DNA of 64,000 nucleotides, taken from Molossus alvarezi (lineage: Eukaryota > Chordata > Mammalia > Chiroptera > Molossidae). Made by a program: the position numbers and the translations under genes. The notes beneath the pieces are model-generated. The model was not told the origin of the DNA. It worked only from the letters and a program-made list of their open reading frames with translations, and did not search any database. Every line of letters starts with the position of its first letter. Within the stretch, counting starts at the first letter, position 1. Below are positions 38,773 to 49,900 of the stretch, one piece after another. The stretch lies in assembly GCA_037176705.1 (NCBI GenBank), contig CM073887.1:60907001-60971000 (forward strand), written 5' to 3'.

Positions 38773-40624
38773 ACTCCCACTCTATCTGAACAAAAAATTA
38801 AAAAATGTCCTCAGGTGAGAATAAAAAATAAAATTTTTTTTTAATGTTTAGAATTAGCATCACTCTGTTATGTTACCTGCACCAACAGAAATGCATTCCT
38901 TCTATTGATATAGTTGTTCCTCTGCCCTTCCTCATAAATACTCTATGTCTTTGTCTCCTTACCAGACGCTATCTGGGCTTCTACCTAAATCAATGTGTCC
39001 CAAATAGCTATTCTTATTGATCTAGAATAAATGCTTGTTGCCTCTCACTTTGAAATCCCTTCTATAGTTAGGTTAGTAGTGGCATTAGCCCATTTTAAAG
39101 ATGGGCAGACTGAGATTGGAAAGGTGGGATCTGGACAAAGTCATGCTGCACAGGTCTTCTGAATTTGACTCCAAGATCTTTCAACTGCACCAAAGCAGCA
39201 ACAAGGAGTGGGTTCACTGAGAAATGAACCCACGGAGAGAGATTATATGCATTCATACTGGGTTCTTCACTTGAAAAGCAAGAGACCCCTGTGGAGGTAT
39301 TGGAACCCGGCACCCAAGGGCCCCACTCACCTGGGCAGGAGTCAGCCGAAAACCAGACCTCAGCAGGTAGACACTCTTATCAACCAAGGCAACACACACG
39401 CAGCTGCCCCTTGCAGCCTTGACCCGCAGGTCAATGACCTCCCCAGGCTGGGTCTCATTCACTGAATATATCAGTGAAACCTAGACTCAAACACAGCAGA
39501 GAAATCAGGAGCTTGGCCAAACCCTCTCAAACCACCCACCCTCTCCCGCTGCCAAGGAGAGTCAGTCCTCGCTAGCTCAGCCGGAACCCTGACCTTGCCA
39601 TCCAGGTGGGGACAAAAGTGGGAGGCAGAGTGACAGGAACTAGGCTGGTGCAACTGGGACATTCTGTGCAGCGGAGGGGAGGGGAGAGGTGGGGAGACAG
39701 GCGCTGGCCCAGAGCATGTTGCAGCCAGTTTCAAAGCCTGCTGTTGGGGACATAAGCGGTGTCCCTTAGGTCTGGAGCCCAGTCGGGACAGAGAACAGCT
39801 GACCATTTTTCCTTGTGTGTGATGAATGCAATCCCCATCAGGGTGATTTTGGAAAAGCTCCAGCTAAAATGCAACTTACGTTCTAAGTCGGGCAGCACTT
39901 ACAAGTCCTGCTTGTCACCACAATGTGGCAGCCACCACAGTCCACCCCAGCACTGACTCCCTGGGGCTCCCAATCCTAGATGGTGATTGCCCATCCCCCT
40001 TCTCTCCCCCGAGTTGGGATCCCAAAGTTCTACCTGGTTTTCAAAAGAGGTCTCCACAGTGAACTGGAGGCTGTCGGCAACCCCTTCTCCATTGTCCCTG
40101 ATGTAGAAAACCAGCAGGCGGCCAAGGGGAACCATGCTGGGGGTCACAGCCAGTTGGAGAGAGGTCATGCATACATTGAGCTCGGCTGCTGGGGCTTGAG
40201 GGGGCTCTAAGACAAGTCAAAGGTGGGAGAGGAGTGAGAACCCAGCATCCCACAGTGAGACCACCAATGGCCCAGGCTGCACAGCACAGGGAGGTGTGGT
40301 GCAAGGCTAGTGCTCCGTGGACACTCACAGCCCTACCATCTCACTCAGAAGGGAAGGGAAGCGAAGCCCCGGAGTATGTAGGTGAACAACCCCCAAAGAC
40401 CCATTCAGGCCAGTGGCTCTCACCCAGGGTGATGCTGCCCCCCAGGGGACATTCAGCATCATCTAGGGGCATCTGTGGTTGTCACAACTTGGAGGTGCTA
40501 CCGGCATCTAGTGGGTGAGGGCTGGCATGCTGATCAAACCCTGCAGTGCACAGGGCAGATAATGATAGGCCCTAAACCAATGCCAAGGGTCTATCTAGAA
40601 ATCCATATATCTATCTAACCATGA

Positions 40625-40675
<51 letters not shown>

Positions 40676-40858
40676 CACCCACCCACCTATCTATCCAACT
40701 ATAAATCTATGTATCTGTCTATGAATCTATGTATCCATGAGTCAGTCAATCTGTCCAGCTGACTGTTCATTCATCCTTCTCTCTTCCACCCTCCCTCCCT
40801 TCCTCCTTCCTTCTATCCATACATCCATCTGTCCTTCTATCCATCCATTTATTCCTTC

Positions 40859-40912
<54 letters not shown>

Positions 40913-43900
40913 AAATCTATCCATCTCAGGAATTCTCACCCAGGTGACTTCTTTTCCCCCTAGGGACACTGGTGATGTCTGGAGATTTTTAGGCTGCCAG
41001 GCTGTGTGAATGGGTTGTTACTGGCTTCTGGTGAGTGGAGACCAGGGATGTTGCTCCATAACCAGGACAGGGCACCACAGAGGACAACCTCCCCTCAAGT
41101 GTCCATGGTCCCCACTTCTGCTTTAGGCAGAAGAGCTGCGAAGAGGAGAGGCCTGGGGAAGACCCTGAGACAGAAGCAGGTCTCCTGAGGAGCACATGGA
41201 GTCAAGGAGAGGGAGAGAAAGGCCTCCCAGGTGGGCAAAGGCTGACGGGGGCTGGCAGGAGGCAACACGGCAGAGTGTGGCCAGTGCAGGGGCCCCGCCG
41301 ACTGCCGGCCTGCCTGGCCCCTGCACACACAGGAAGGACGGTCTTGAGGACCTCTCCACCTCGAGCAGCTGGTCACTCCTGCCATCCTGGCCCCAGCTCT
41401 GTCTCACCAGGGACACGTGTCCTCTGCCCTGAGGCAGGTTCCCCTCTTGGCTGTGTCCAGCTTACCTTTTCCTCCTGGGGCACCTGTCCCGGTCTCAGTG
41501 GTTCAGAAGGAAGAATAGAAACTCCAACCTGTGGCCTGGCTCACCTGTCTCAGAAAGGTGTGCAAAGCGAATCGGTGTCTCCAAGGCTGCCCGCCTGCTT
41601 CTCTGCTGGGTGACGTGGGCAGGCTGCTGGCCTGAGAGTACAATGTTGCCCCGTGCAGCCACCTCGTAGTACAGAGTGAAATTGCAGGGACATGTGGACT
41701 TCACGAAAAACTGGGATTCTTTCCCGACCTGTGGGAAACATATAGTAGGTGGACCCTGCCTGGCACCCACAGACTGGCACCAATGCCACAGCGTCCCCCC
41801 AGGAAGATGGCCACTCTGGGGCCTGGGTTGCAGGTTCGATCCCCGGCCCTGGTCAGGGTCATGAAGGAGGCAACCAATCAATGTGTCTCTCTCTCGCATC
41901 GATGTTTCTCTCTCTCCCTCCTTCCCTTTCCCTTTCTCTTTCTCTAACATTCAATGGAAAAAATATCTTCAAGTGAGGAATAACAACACCACCAACAACA
42001 AAGAAAAGCCAATGGCCTTTTTGCCAAAATGGAAAAGCTATTAAAATTCACATGGAGCCCTGGCTGGTTTGGCTCAGGGGTTAGAACCTTGGCCCACGGT
42101 TCAGAGGGTCCCGAGTTAGGTTTCCGCTAAGGGCACGTACCTTGGTTGCAGTTTGTCCCCGGCCCCGGTTGGGGTCATGTGGGTGGCAACCACTCAATGG
42201 GTCTCTCTCACATTGATGTTTTTCTCTCTCTTTTCCTCCCTCCCTCCCTCTTGCTCTATCTGAAGATGAATGCAAAAGTGACCTCATGTGAGAATTAAAA
42301 AAAAAAAAAAAATTTCACATGGAAAAGTAAAGGATCCAGGACAACTAAAACAATCTTGAAAAAGAACACAATTGGAAGATACACGCTTGCTGATTTCAAA
42401 ACTTACTGTAGAGCTACAGTCATCAAGATGGTGTGGTGCTGGCATAAGGACAGATGTACAGATCAATGGGATAGAACCGAGAGTGCAGAAATAAACCCAT
42501 ACAGCTACGGCCTAGTGATTTTCAGTGAAGGTGCCAAGACCATTCAATGGGAAAAGGACAGTCCTTTCAGCAGATTGTGCAAAAGACTGAAGTTGGACCC
42601 TTCCTCACAACAAATACAAAAACTAACTGGAAACAGTTTAAAAGTTTAAATGTAAGAGCTAAAACTATAAAACTCTTAGACAAAAACAAGGGTAAATCTT
42701 CATGATCTTGGATTAGGCAATGGTACCAAAACACAAGCAGCAAAAGAAAGAAAAAAAAAACTAAACTAGATAAATTGGAATTCACCAAAATTAAACACTT
42801 TTGTACATCAAAGGACACAACCAGGAAAGTGAAAATATAACCCAGAGAATAGGAGAAAATGTTTGCAAATCATATATCTGATAAGGGCCCAGTGTCCAGA
42901 ATACATAAAGAACTCTCACGATTCAACAATGAAAAGATAAACAACATTTTAAAAGGTAAAAGCATGAGGAGAAGCTGGATAAACAATATACAGGAATCGT
43001 AGGCCTGTATTCTTCACAAAGTCATAGTGATAAAAGGGGGGGGGGAACCAGTCCAGATCAGGAGTGACTACAAACACAGAAAAGCCAAAAGGAACATGTA
43101 AAGTGATCCTGAATAAAATGTGCATACAAATACACAAATGCAAACACACACACTCGTCACACGTATACATGTGCACATGCATGCATATGCACATGTACAC
43201 ATGTGTACACTAGATATAAGTTGCATCTTGAGAACACCTTTGAAAATCTGAATATTGCCTACGATTGCCCCTGCCGGTGTGGCTCAGTGGTTGGGCATCG
43301 ACCATGCACCAAGAGGTTGCCAGTTGATTCCTGGGCACACGCCCAAGTTGTGGGCCCAGTCCCCAGTGAGGGGCATGCAAGAGGCAGCCAATCGATGTTC
43401 TCTCTCATCAATGTTTCTATCTCTCTCTCTCCCTTCCTCTCTCTCTAAAATCAATAAAGAAAAAAACATTTAAACAATATGATTGAGTTAACGTAATTTT
43501 CTTAGATGTGACAATGGCCTTGATTGAGGTCATGTTGAAGAATGTCCTTATTTTTAGGATACATTATGCTCAAATATTTAAGAGTAAAGATCATGATAAG
43601 TGTATCTTACTTTCAAATGCTGCAGCCAAAATTAAGTATAGGGAAATGGATGGATGGGTGAGTGGGTGGATGGGTAGGCAAATGGATAGATGGGTGGGTG
43701 GATGGATGGATGAAATGGATAGAGGCAAAATGTTATTTCATAAATCAAGGTAATTACACTTAAATTTTTTTCTCTAAATTTGTAAATATCCCCCTTATAA
43801 AAAGACACCCAAATAAAAGTCCCCTTCTGTTCGAGATATTGGATAGAAAGAAGGAAAGAGCACAAAGCTTTCTCTTCTCCTGCACGAACCCTGTGGAGTC

Positions 43901-46900
43901 ACTTCAATCCTAAAAGGTTGAGGTGACATTCCCATATACAGAGCAGCTCCTCCCTGCATGTGACTCACTGCAGAGCAAGGGGAGGGCCCGACACAGAGCC
44001 TGGGCTTGACTAAGCACGGCCATTCTTGCCTCAATGCCCTGAGATTGCCCCCAGGACCCCTTGATGACAGTCTGGGGGTGCAGGAGAGCTGGAGCCTACT
44101 GACTTGACCCAGGCAGGAGGGAGACGTCCCTCCAAGAAGAAAGTTTGAGTGACTCAGCCAAGTCCTCACCTACTGGGAACAGCAGTACTGGTAAGCTGGG
44201 GGCACAGGGCTCCTTCCTGCCCCCATGGGAAGGTGGTCAACGCCAACGTCCCCACACCGCACCAATGGCTGAACAGCATTACAAGAACAGTGTGTTCAGC
44301 CAAGCTCCTGTCTGAGTTTCATGTTCTCATAAACCGCGCAGAGCGCCGCCAACCCTGGGAGACAGATACGGCACCGATTCCTCTGAGCTGCATCCCAAGG
44401 CCCCTTTCGACCTCGGGTCTGGGCAGGCCTGCCAGAGGTAGTGATTTGCACTAGGAGCGGTGCTGGTGAGCCTGCCACCACCCATGGCACCAAGCTCAGC
44501 GCTCAGTGCTCTAGTTAAAGGGACTAACCCAGTGCTTCATAAAACACACAGCTATATGTCACTCAGTAGGTGGGGAATAAACAAATCACAGTTCATCCAT
44601 GACACATGATGGAGTATTATCCACCACTAAAATGAAAGGAGCTTTCAAATCATTAAAAGGCATAGAGAAAGCCTTGGCCAGTGTTGCTCAACGCTTAGAG
44701 CATCAACCCAGGGAATGAAGGGTCTTGGGTTCGATTCCTGGTCAAGGGCATGTGCCTGGGTTGCAGGTTCGTTCGATCCCCGGCCCCAGTTGGGGCAAGT
44801 GCAGGAGACAACCAATAGATGTGTCTCCCTCAAATCAAAGTTTCTATCTCTCTCTCTCCCCCCCTTCCTCCCTCCCTTCCACTCTCTTGAAAAATCAGTG
44901 AATAAATATCCTCAGATGAGAATGAACAAAAACAACAAAAGGCATGGAGGAAATAAAAAAGAAAAAGGCATGAAGGAGCCTTTGATGCAAGTTGCCGAGT
45001 GAAAGAAGCCAAACTGAAAAGTCTACATAGGCTATAATTCTAACTATGCAACCTTCTGGAAAAGGCAAACACATAAAGACAGCAAAGAGATCAGTGGTTG
45101 CCAGGGTATCGGAGAGGGATAAATAGGTGGAGAACAAAGGATTTCTAGGATAATAAAATCATTCTGTATAATACTGTAACGGTGGATGTATGTCATTGCA
45201 CATTTTTCCAAACCCACAGAATGTGCAACCCCGGGAGAGAACCCCAACATATACTGTGGACTTGGATTTATGATAACGCACCAATAGTGGCTCATCCGTT
45301 GTAACAGACGTGCCACACTGATGCAAGGTGCTACTGATCGGGGAAACTGCAAGGGACAGGAGGACATGCAGCTCTCCCAACCTTCTGCTTGATTCTTACA
45401 GAACCTCCCCACTCACCACTCCACTCGTCTTAACTGGGGTCATATAATAACAGACTCAGAGAGAACTTAACGTGACACCAGCTCCAAGTCCACCTCTTGC
45501 ACTCAGTCTGTCTGGAACTGTCTGGGGAGGACTGTTGGTGCTTTTGCACAAGAAGTGGAAGCCTCCAGACAGGAGGAACCCGGACCAACAGCAGAGATCC
45601 CATTCAGGCCTGGGAGCAGCAGCACCCTAAGGGCAGGAGTCATGTTTGTCACAGTAATCCTGGGCCGTGACCTTAATGTTCATCACAAATAAAATACAGG
45701 CACTCATTCCGAGGACGACTCCCTTGCTGGAGGGATGTGGGCTCCAGCATCAGCATCAGCCCTGCTGGGGCAGGTGCAGGCCCCTGGAGGCAGGTGCAGG
45801 CCCCCTGGAGGCAGGTGCAGGCCACCTGGAGGCAGGTGCAGGCCCCTGGAGGCACGCTCAGGACCCCTGAAGGCACGTGCAGGACCCTGGAGGCACGCAC
45901 AGGACCCCTGGAGGCACCTGCAGGCCTGTGCAGGCCCCCTGGAGGCACGTGCAGGCCCCTGGAGGCACGTGCAGGCCCCTGGAGGCACCTGCAGGCCCCC
46001 TGGAGGCACCTGCAGGCCCCTGGAGGTACATGCACACTGCTCCCTGGGCCCCTGCTCCCTGGGCCCCGCCTGCCTGGAAACAAGCACACCTAGATGCCTT
46101 ACCTGGAGGGGTTGGGAGGGTGGCTGAAGCTGCAGGTAGCACTGGCTTGGGGAGTACCAGCTGCTGAGAGACAGGTAGCTGGGCAGGTACTGGGTCCCCA
46201 CAGGCTTTCCATTGAGGGCCGTCACCTTGGTCTGAAAAAGAGAGGGTACTTGGTCAAGGCCTGGGTGCCTGGAGTAAGAAGGGAATCTTGGGGATGTTTT
46301 TGCCTGTCCAGCCCTGCAGCAACACCCTCTCAGGCTCCAATTTCCCTTTGGGGAACCCCCGCCCCAATTCTCAGACAACAGGGTTTAGTGTGGCTAGCCT
46401 GTTCTTTCCAAGTGTCCAAGACTGACCACAGGGTGCTGAGGGTCGGCTAGGGAGAGACAGGTTGCCTACTTGGCCATTGGGAGACAGCTCCATCACTCCT
46501 AGGAACTGCCCCTGCACACATCTCCTCTCCCCCTCTCCCAGGCTAGCCAGCAGCCCAGGGGGCCTAAGGAAACAGCCTGCATAGGAAATGAACAGAGAAG
46601 ATAGCAGTCAGGAGGGCGCGGTTGTTCAGGACAGCATCCCAGGGGCTCTTGACCCAGCCCCCCTGGAACTCATGGCCCTCCTCCTGCGTACCCCAGGTCC
46701 TGGTGGTTATCCCACTTTCGCTCCTTTGAGAGTTTGAACCTGTCACCTTTACTTGCTGCTAAAAGAATGCAGTTAACATAGGTGAGATATCAGAGGGGGT
46801 AATTTAAGATCTATGTGTAATAAAAAATAAAGATGTTGGCCTGGCTTCGTCCAGCTCCTCAGCTCCTCAGAGGTAGCCTCTAAACCCCTGGAATTTCAGA

Positions 46901-49900
46901 GCGGTAAGAGCACGTCTGTTATTCATGGTGGTTCCTGATAATATGTGATAATGAGATGAATCAGGAAGGGAACAGCCACACCAGAAAGATCAATCATGTG
47001 ATTAGGGGGCTGGGGATCTGAGCCACATGGTATCAGCCCAACCTCCAGGGAAGGGAGGTGGCTGGAGACAGTTCAGTCTTAAGGCCCATGATTCAATCAG
47101 GGGCACCTATGTAATGAAACCCCAATAAAATCTGTGGACACCAAAGAGTAAGTGAGCGCCCCGGGTTGGCAGTTCTTTGTGTCTGTCATTACACATTGAT
47201 GAGCCAGGGTCCTGACTCCATGGGGATGGCACCAGAAGCTTCAAATTTGGGACCCTCCCAGCTCACATCCGGGGCATCTCCCTCTCTTTTAAATGTTATC
47301 TTTATTGTTGAAAGTATTACAGATGTCTCTCCCCCAAAATTGTGCATCTCTCTCTTTGCTTTGCTCTAATTTGTATTATTTTACTATAATAAAACTGTGA
47401 TTGCAAAAAGTACAAACTTCTAGTTATAAACTAAATAAGTCCTGAGGACATAATGTGCAGCATGGTGACCACAGTTAACAATAGTGCATTGTGTATTTAA
47501 AAGTTGCTGAGACAGTAGAACTTAAAAGTTCTTTTCACAAGAAAAAATACTGAAAGTATGTGCAGTGATGGATGCTAACTAGACGTGCTGTAGTGGTCAT
47601 TTCATAACGTGTACACATACTGAATCATTGTTACACATCAGAAACTAATATAATGTTATATGTCAATGATAGCTCAATAAAAAATAATTAGACAATGTTT
47701 AAAATTGGTTCTGCTTTTTAAAAGAATTAAAGGCTCTTTCCTAAGCAGTATTTGATAATAGAAATAGAATATCTTTCTGTTAAAGTAACATTTTTTTGGG
47801 AAAAGCTAAATTTTAGACATATATCTATGAGAAAGAAAATTATTTGGCTAATTCCGATATTTGAGTCACTTGGGAACTTTGCTCCTACTTAGTTGCTAGA
47901 AGACTAATGGAAATAAAGAAATGTCTTTCAATAGTTAAAAAACAAAAGCCTGTACTTGTAAAGTAGAGGTGCAGCAGGAACACCCAGATTTGTAGCCAGT
48001 TGGTAAAAAGTGTGAGTGGCCTGGGGACCCCCAAGCTTACGGCTTTGGTGGTTAAAAATCTTTAAGGACATGTTTTTGTCCACAGGAGACAGAGACCACA
48101 AGTGTCTTCAGCTCCCACCTACATGTTTATTCTCAGCTGGACCTGTCCTCATCATCCCAGTGTCCATGGGGTTGTCACAGAGCCGGGACCCCTCTTCAAT
48201 CACTCCTTCTCCTACTTCTTCTAACAGTCGGACACTGAGTCCTAGCGATTCTACCTCACCAGCTCCAGGCTTGGTTGTCCCCTCATTACCATCTCTTATG
48301 TGCCCACCTGTCATTCCCTCGACCCACGACAGCCTCTGGAGCAGTTGCTGGGTATTAACATTCAAATCACTCTGTCCCCTGACACTACCTTCTGGGTAAA
48401 CCCCAAGCATCCTTGGGAGGTAGGGGTTAGGCCCGCTGACTCCCTCCTCCATACCTTTCTGAAATGGCTCAGCCTGCTGGGTACTTGCAGGACCCAAATG
48501 CACTATGATGGTGGTCCTCTGGGCCCCTGCATACATTGTTCCACCCTCCCAGAAGTAGCCTCCCGCCTTGCCCTGGGACAGCTGAGTTGTCTATTCCCAT
48601 GTTGGGTTTCCCCAACAGACTATGAACTCACTCGGGGAAGGGAGAGTCCCCAGCCCACTGAGGCTGATGATTGCTAGCTGAATGACAAGGGTCCAAGTGA
48701 CTCACCCACCTCCAGCCACACATGTTGGGCTGATGTGGGGATGGAAGGAATTTCAAACCCCACAAGCCCTCCCCGGGAGACAGATTCAGTGGTGTAGATG
48801 TTGTCCTTTGGTGTCAGCTCGGCCCTGATCTGGACGGTCACCCCCTCAGCCGGGCTGCCATCTGGGTAGGACAGCTCCACCTGGAAGAGTTCACCAAAGA
48901 GTCAATCTGGTTAGGGTGGTTAGGGCGGCAACACTCCCCAAAATGATCTAGACTTGACCTGATTCCCACTGGAATCCCAGCTAGCTTCTTTGCAAAAATA
49001 GACAAGTTGATGCTAGAATTTACAAGGAATTGCAAGAGGCTCCAAGCAGCCAAAGCTAACTTTGAACAAAGGAGAATTCACACATTGCAACTAAAAAGTC
49101 ACTACAAGGCTATAGTAATCTAGACAGTGGATGTTGGCATAAGGACAGACATGGAGACCAATGGGATAGAACTGAGAGTCTAGAAATAAACCCACACATC
49201 TACTACGGCCAACTGATCATTGCCAAGGGTGCCACGACTGTTCAGTGGGGAAAAGTATACTTTCTTCAACAAATGGTGCTGGGAAGAGGATCTCCACATG
49301 TAAAAGAATGAAGTTGGATCCCTACCTCACACCCTCTATAAAAGTTAACTCAAAATAGATCACAGACGTAAATATAAGAGCTAAAACTATAAAACACTTA
49401 GAAGAAAACAGGAAAGCCCTGGCCGGTTTGGCTCAGTGGTTAGAGCGTCGGCCTGCGGACCAGAGAGACCCGGGTTCGGTTACCACTAAGGGCATGTACT
49501 TCGGTTGCAGTCTGTCCCCGGCCCTGGTTGGGTCGTGCAGGTGGCAGCCGCTCAATGTGTCCCTTTCACGTCGATGTCTCTCTTTCTCTCTCTCTTCCTC
49601 TCTCTCCCTCCTGCTCTATCTGAATAAAAAAATGGAAAAATGTCCTCAGTTGAGGATAAAAAATAAATAAAGAAAATAAAAATAAAGAAAACAGGAAAAA
49701 AAACCTCATGACCTTGGACTTGGCAAAGCAGTCACACAGTGCAAATCAACACATGCTGGCCGCTAGCCTCATGCCATGCCAGGGTACGAACAGGGTGGGC
49801 AATGCCATGGACAGTTCCTTGTGACTCTCAGACATCAATCATTCAGTGGGTAAAACATGAGGTCAGAATGAGGGTTTCAGATGACATGGATGTTCTGAAA

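Larger units (their letters stand above)
37665..39060 (+). mobile_element. Possible solo LTR holding four SINEs
   Basis: Outside the SINEs, the left part has GGAATATAAAACC and the right part 'CTAAATCAATGTGTCCCAAA' and 'AGAATAAATGCTTGTTGCCT', an LTR-like TATA and poly(A) arrangement. Weak assignment. Confidence 0.35.
37520..39330. other. CPAMD8: CPAMD8 intron w13-w14
   Basis: 1.8 kb, largely four VES SINEs (37866-38845) within a possible LTR remnant, plus an old MIR/L2-like piece at 39075-39190. Confidence 0.75.
40207..41544. other. CPAMD8: CPAMD8 intron w11-w12
   Basis: 1.3 kb with two MER20-like elements flanking a 300-base (CTGT)n/(CTAT)n/(CCAT)n microsatellite field. Confidence 0.8.
41729..46102. 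other. CPAMD8: CPAMD8 intron w10-w11
   Basis: The largest interior intron mapped here (4.4 kb). Contains VES SINEs (41820, 42057, 43267, 44672), L1 ORF2 sequence (42004-42965), L1 3' sequence (44555-45290), microsatellites and a minisatellite beside exon w10. Nothing coding. Confidence 0.85.
46232..48709. other. CPAMD8: CPAMD8 intron w9-w10
   Basis: 2.5 kb with an LTR-like element (46905-47400) and an L1 3' fragment (47405-47695). No VES SINE seen. Confidence 0.75.

Noticed and set aside
39462..39463. CAG acceptor at the start of exon w13
   Set aside because: It would carry two bases into a phase-0 junction; the TAG at 39481-39482 restores phase and adds the family-like VSLIYS.
42004..42965. 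Possible active L1 reverse transcriptase
   Set aside because: Short, 5'-truncated, with stops and a SINE insertion; not functional.
45673..46142. Collagen-like or CRISPR-like repeat array
   Set aside because: The units are contiguous 20-21 base tandem copies with no spacers, hence a minisatellite; the peptides in several frames reflect the repeat.
48705..48706. Stronger GTGAGT donor overlapping the end of w9
   Set aside because: It adds four bases and shifts the frame; the conserved protein join needs GAG|GTGGGT.
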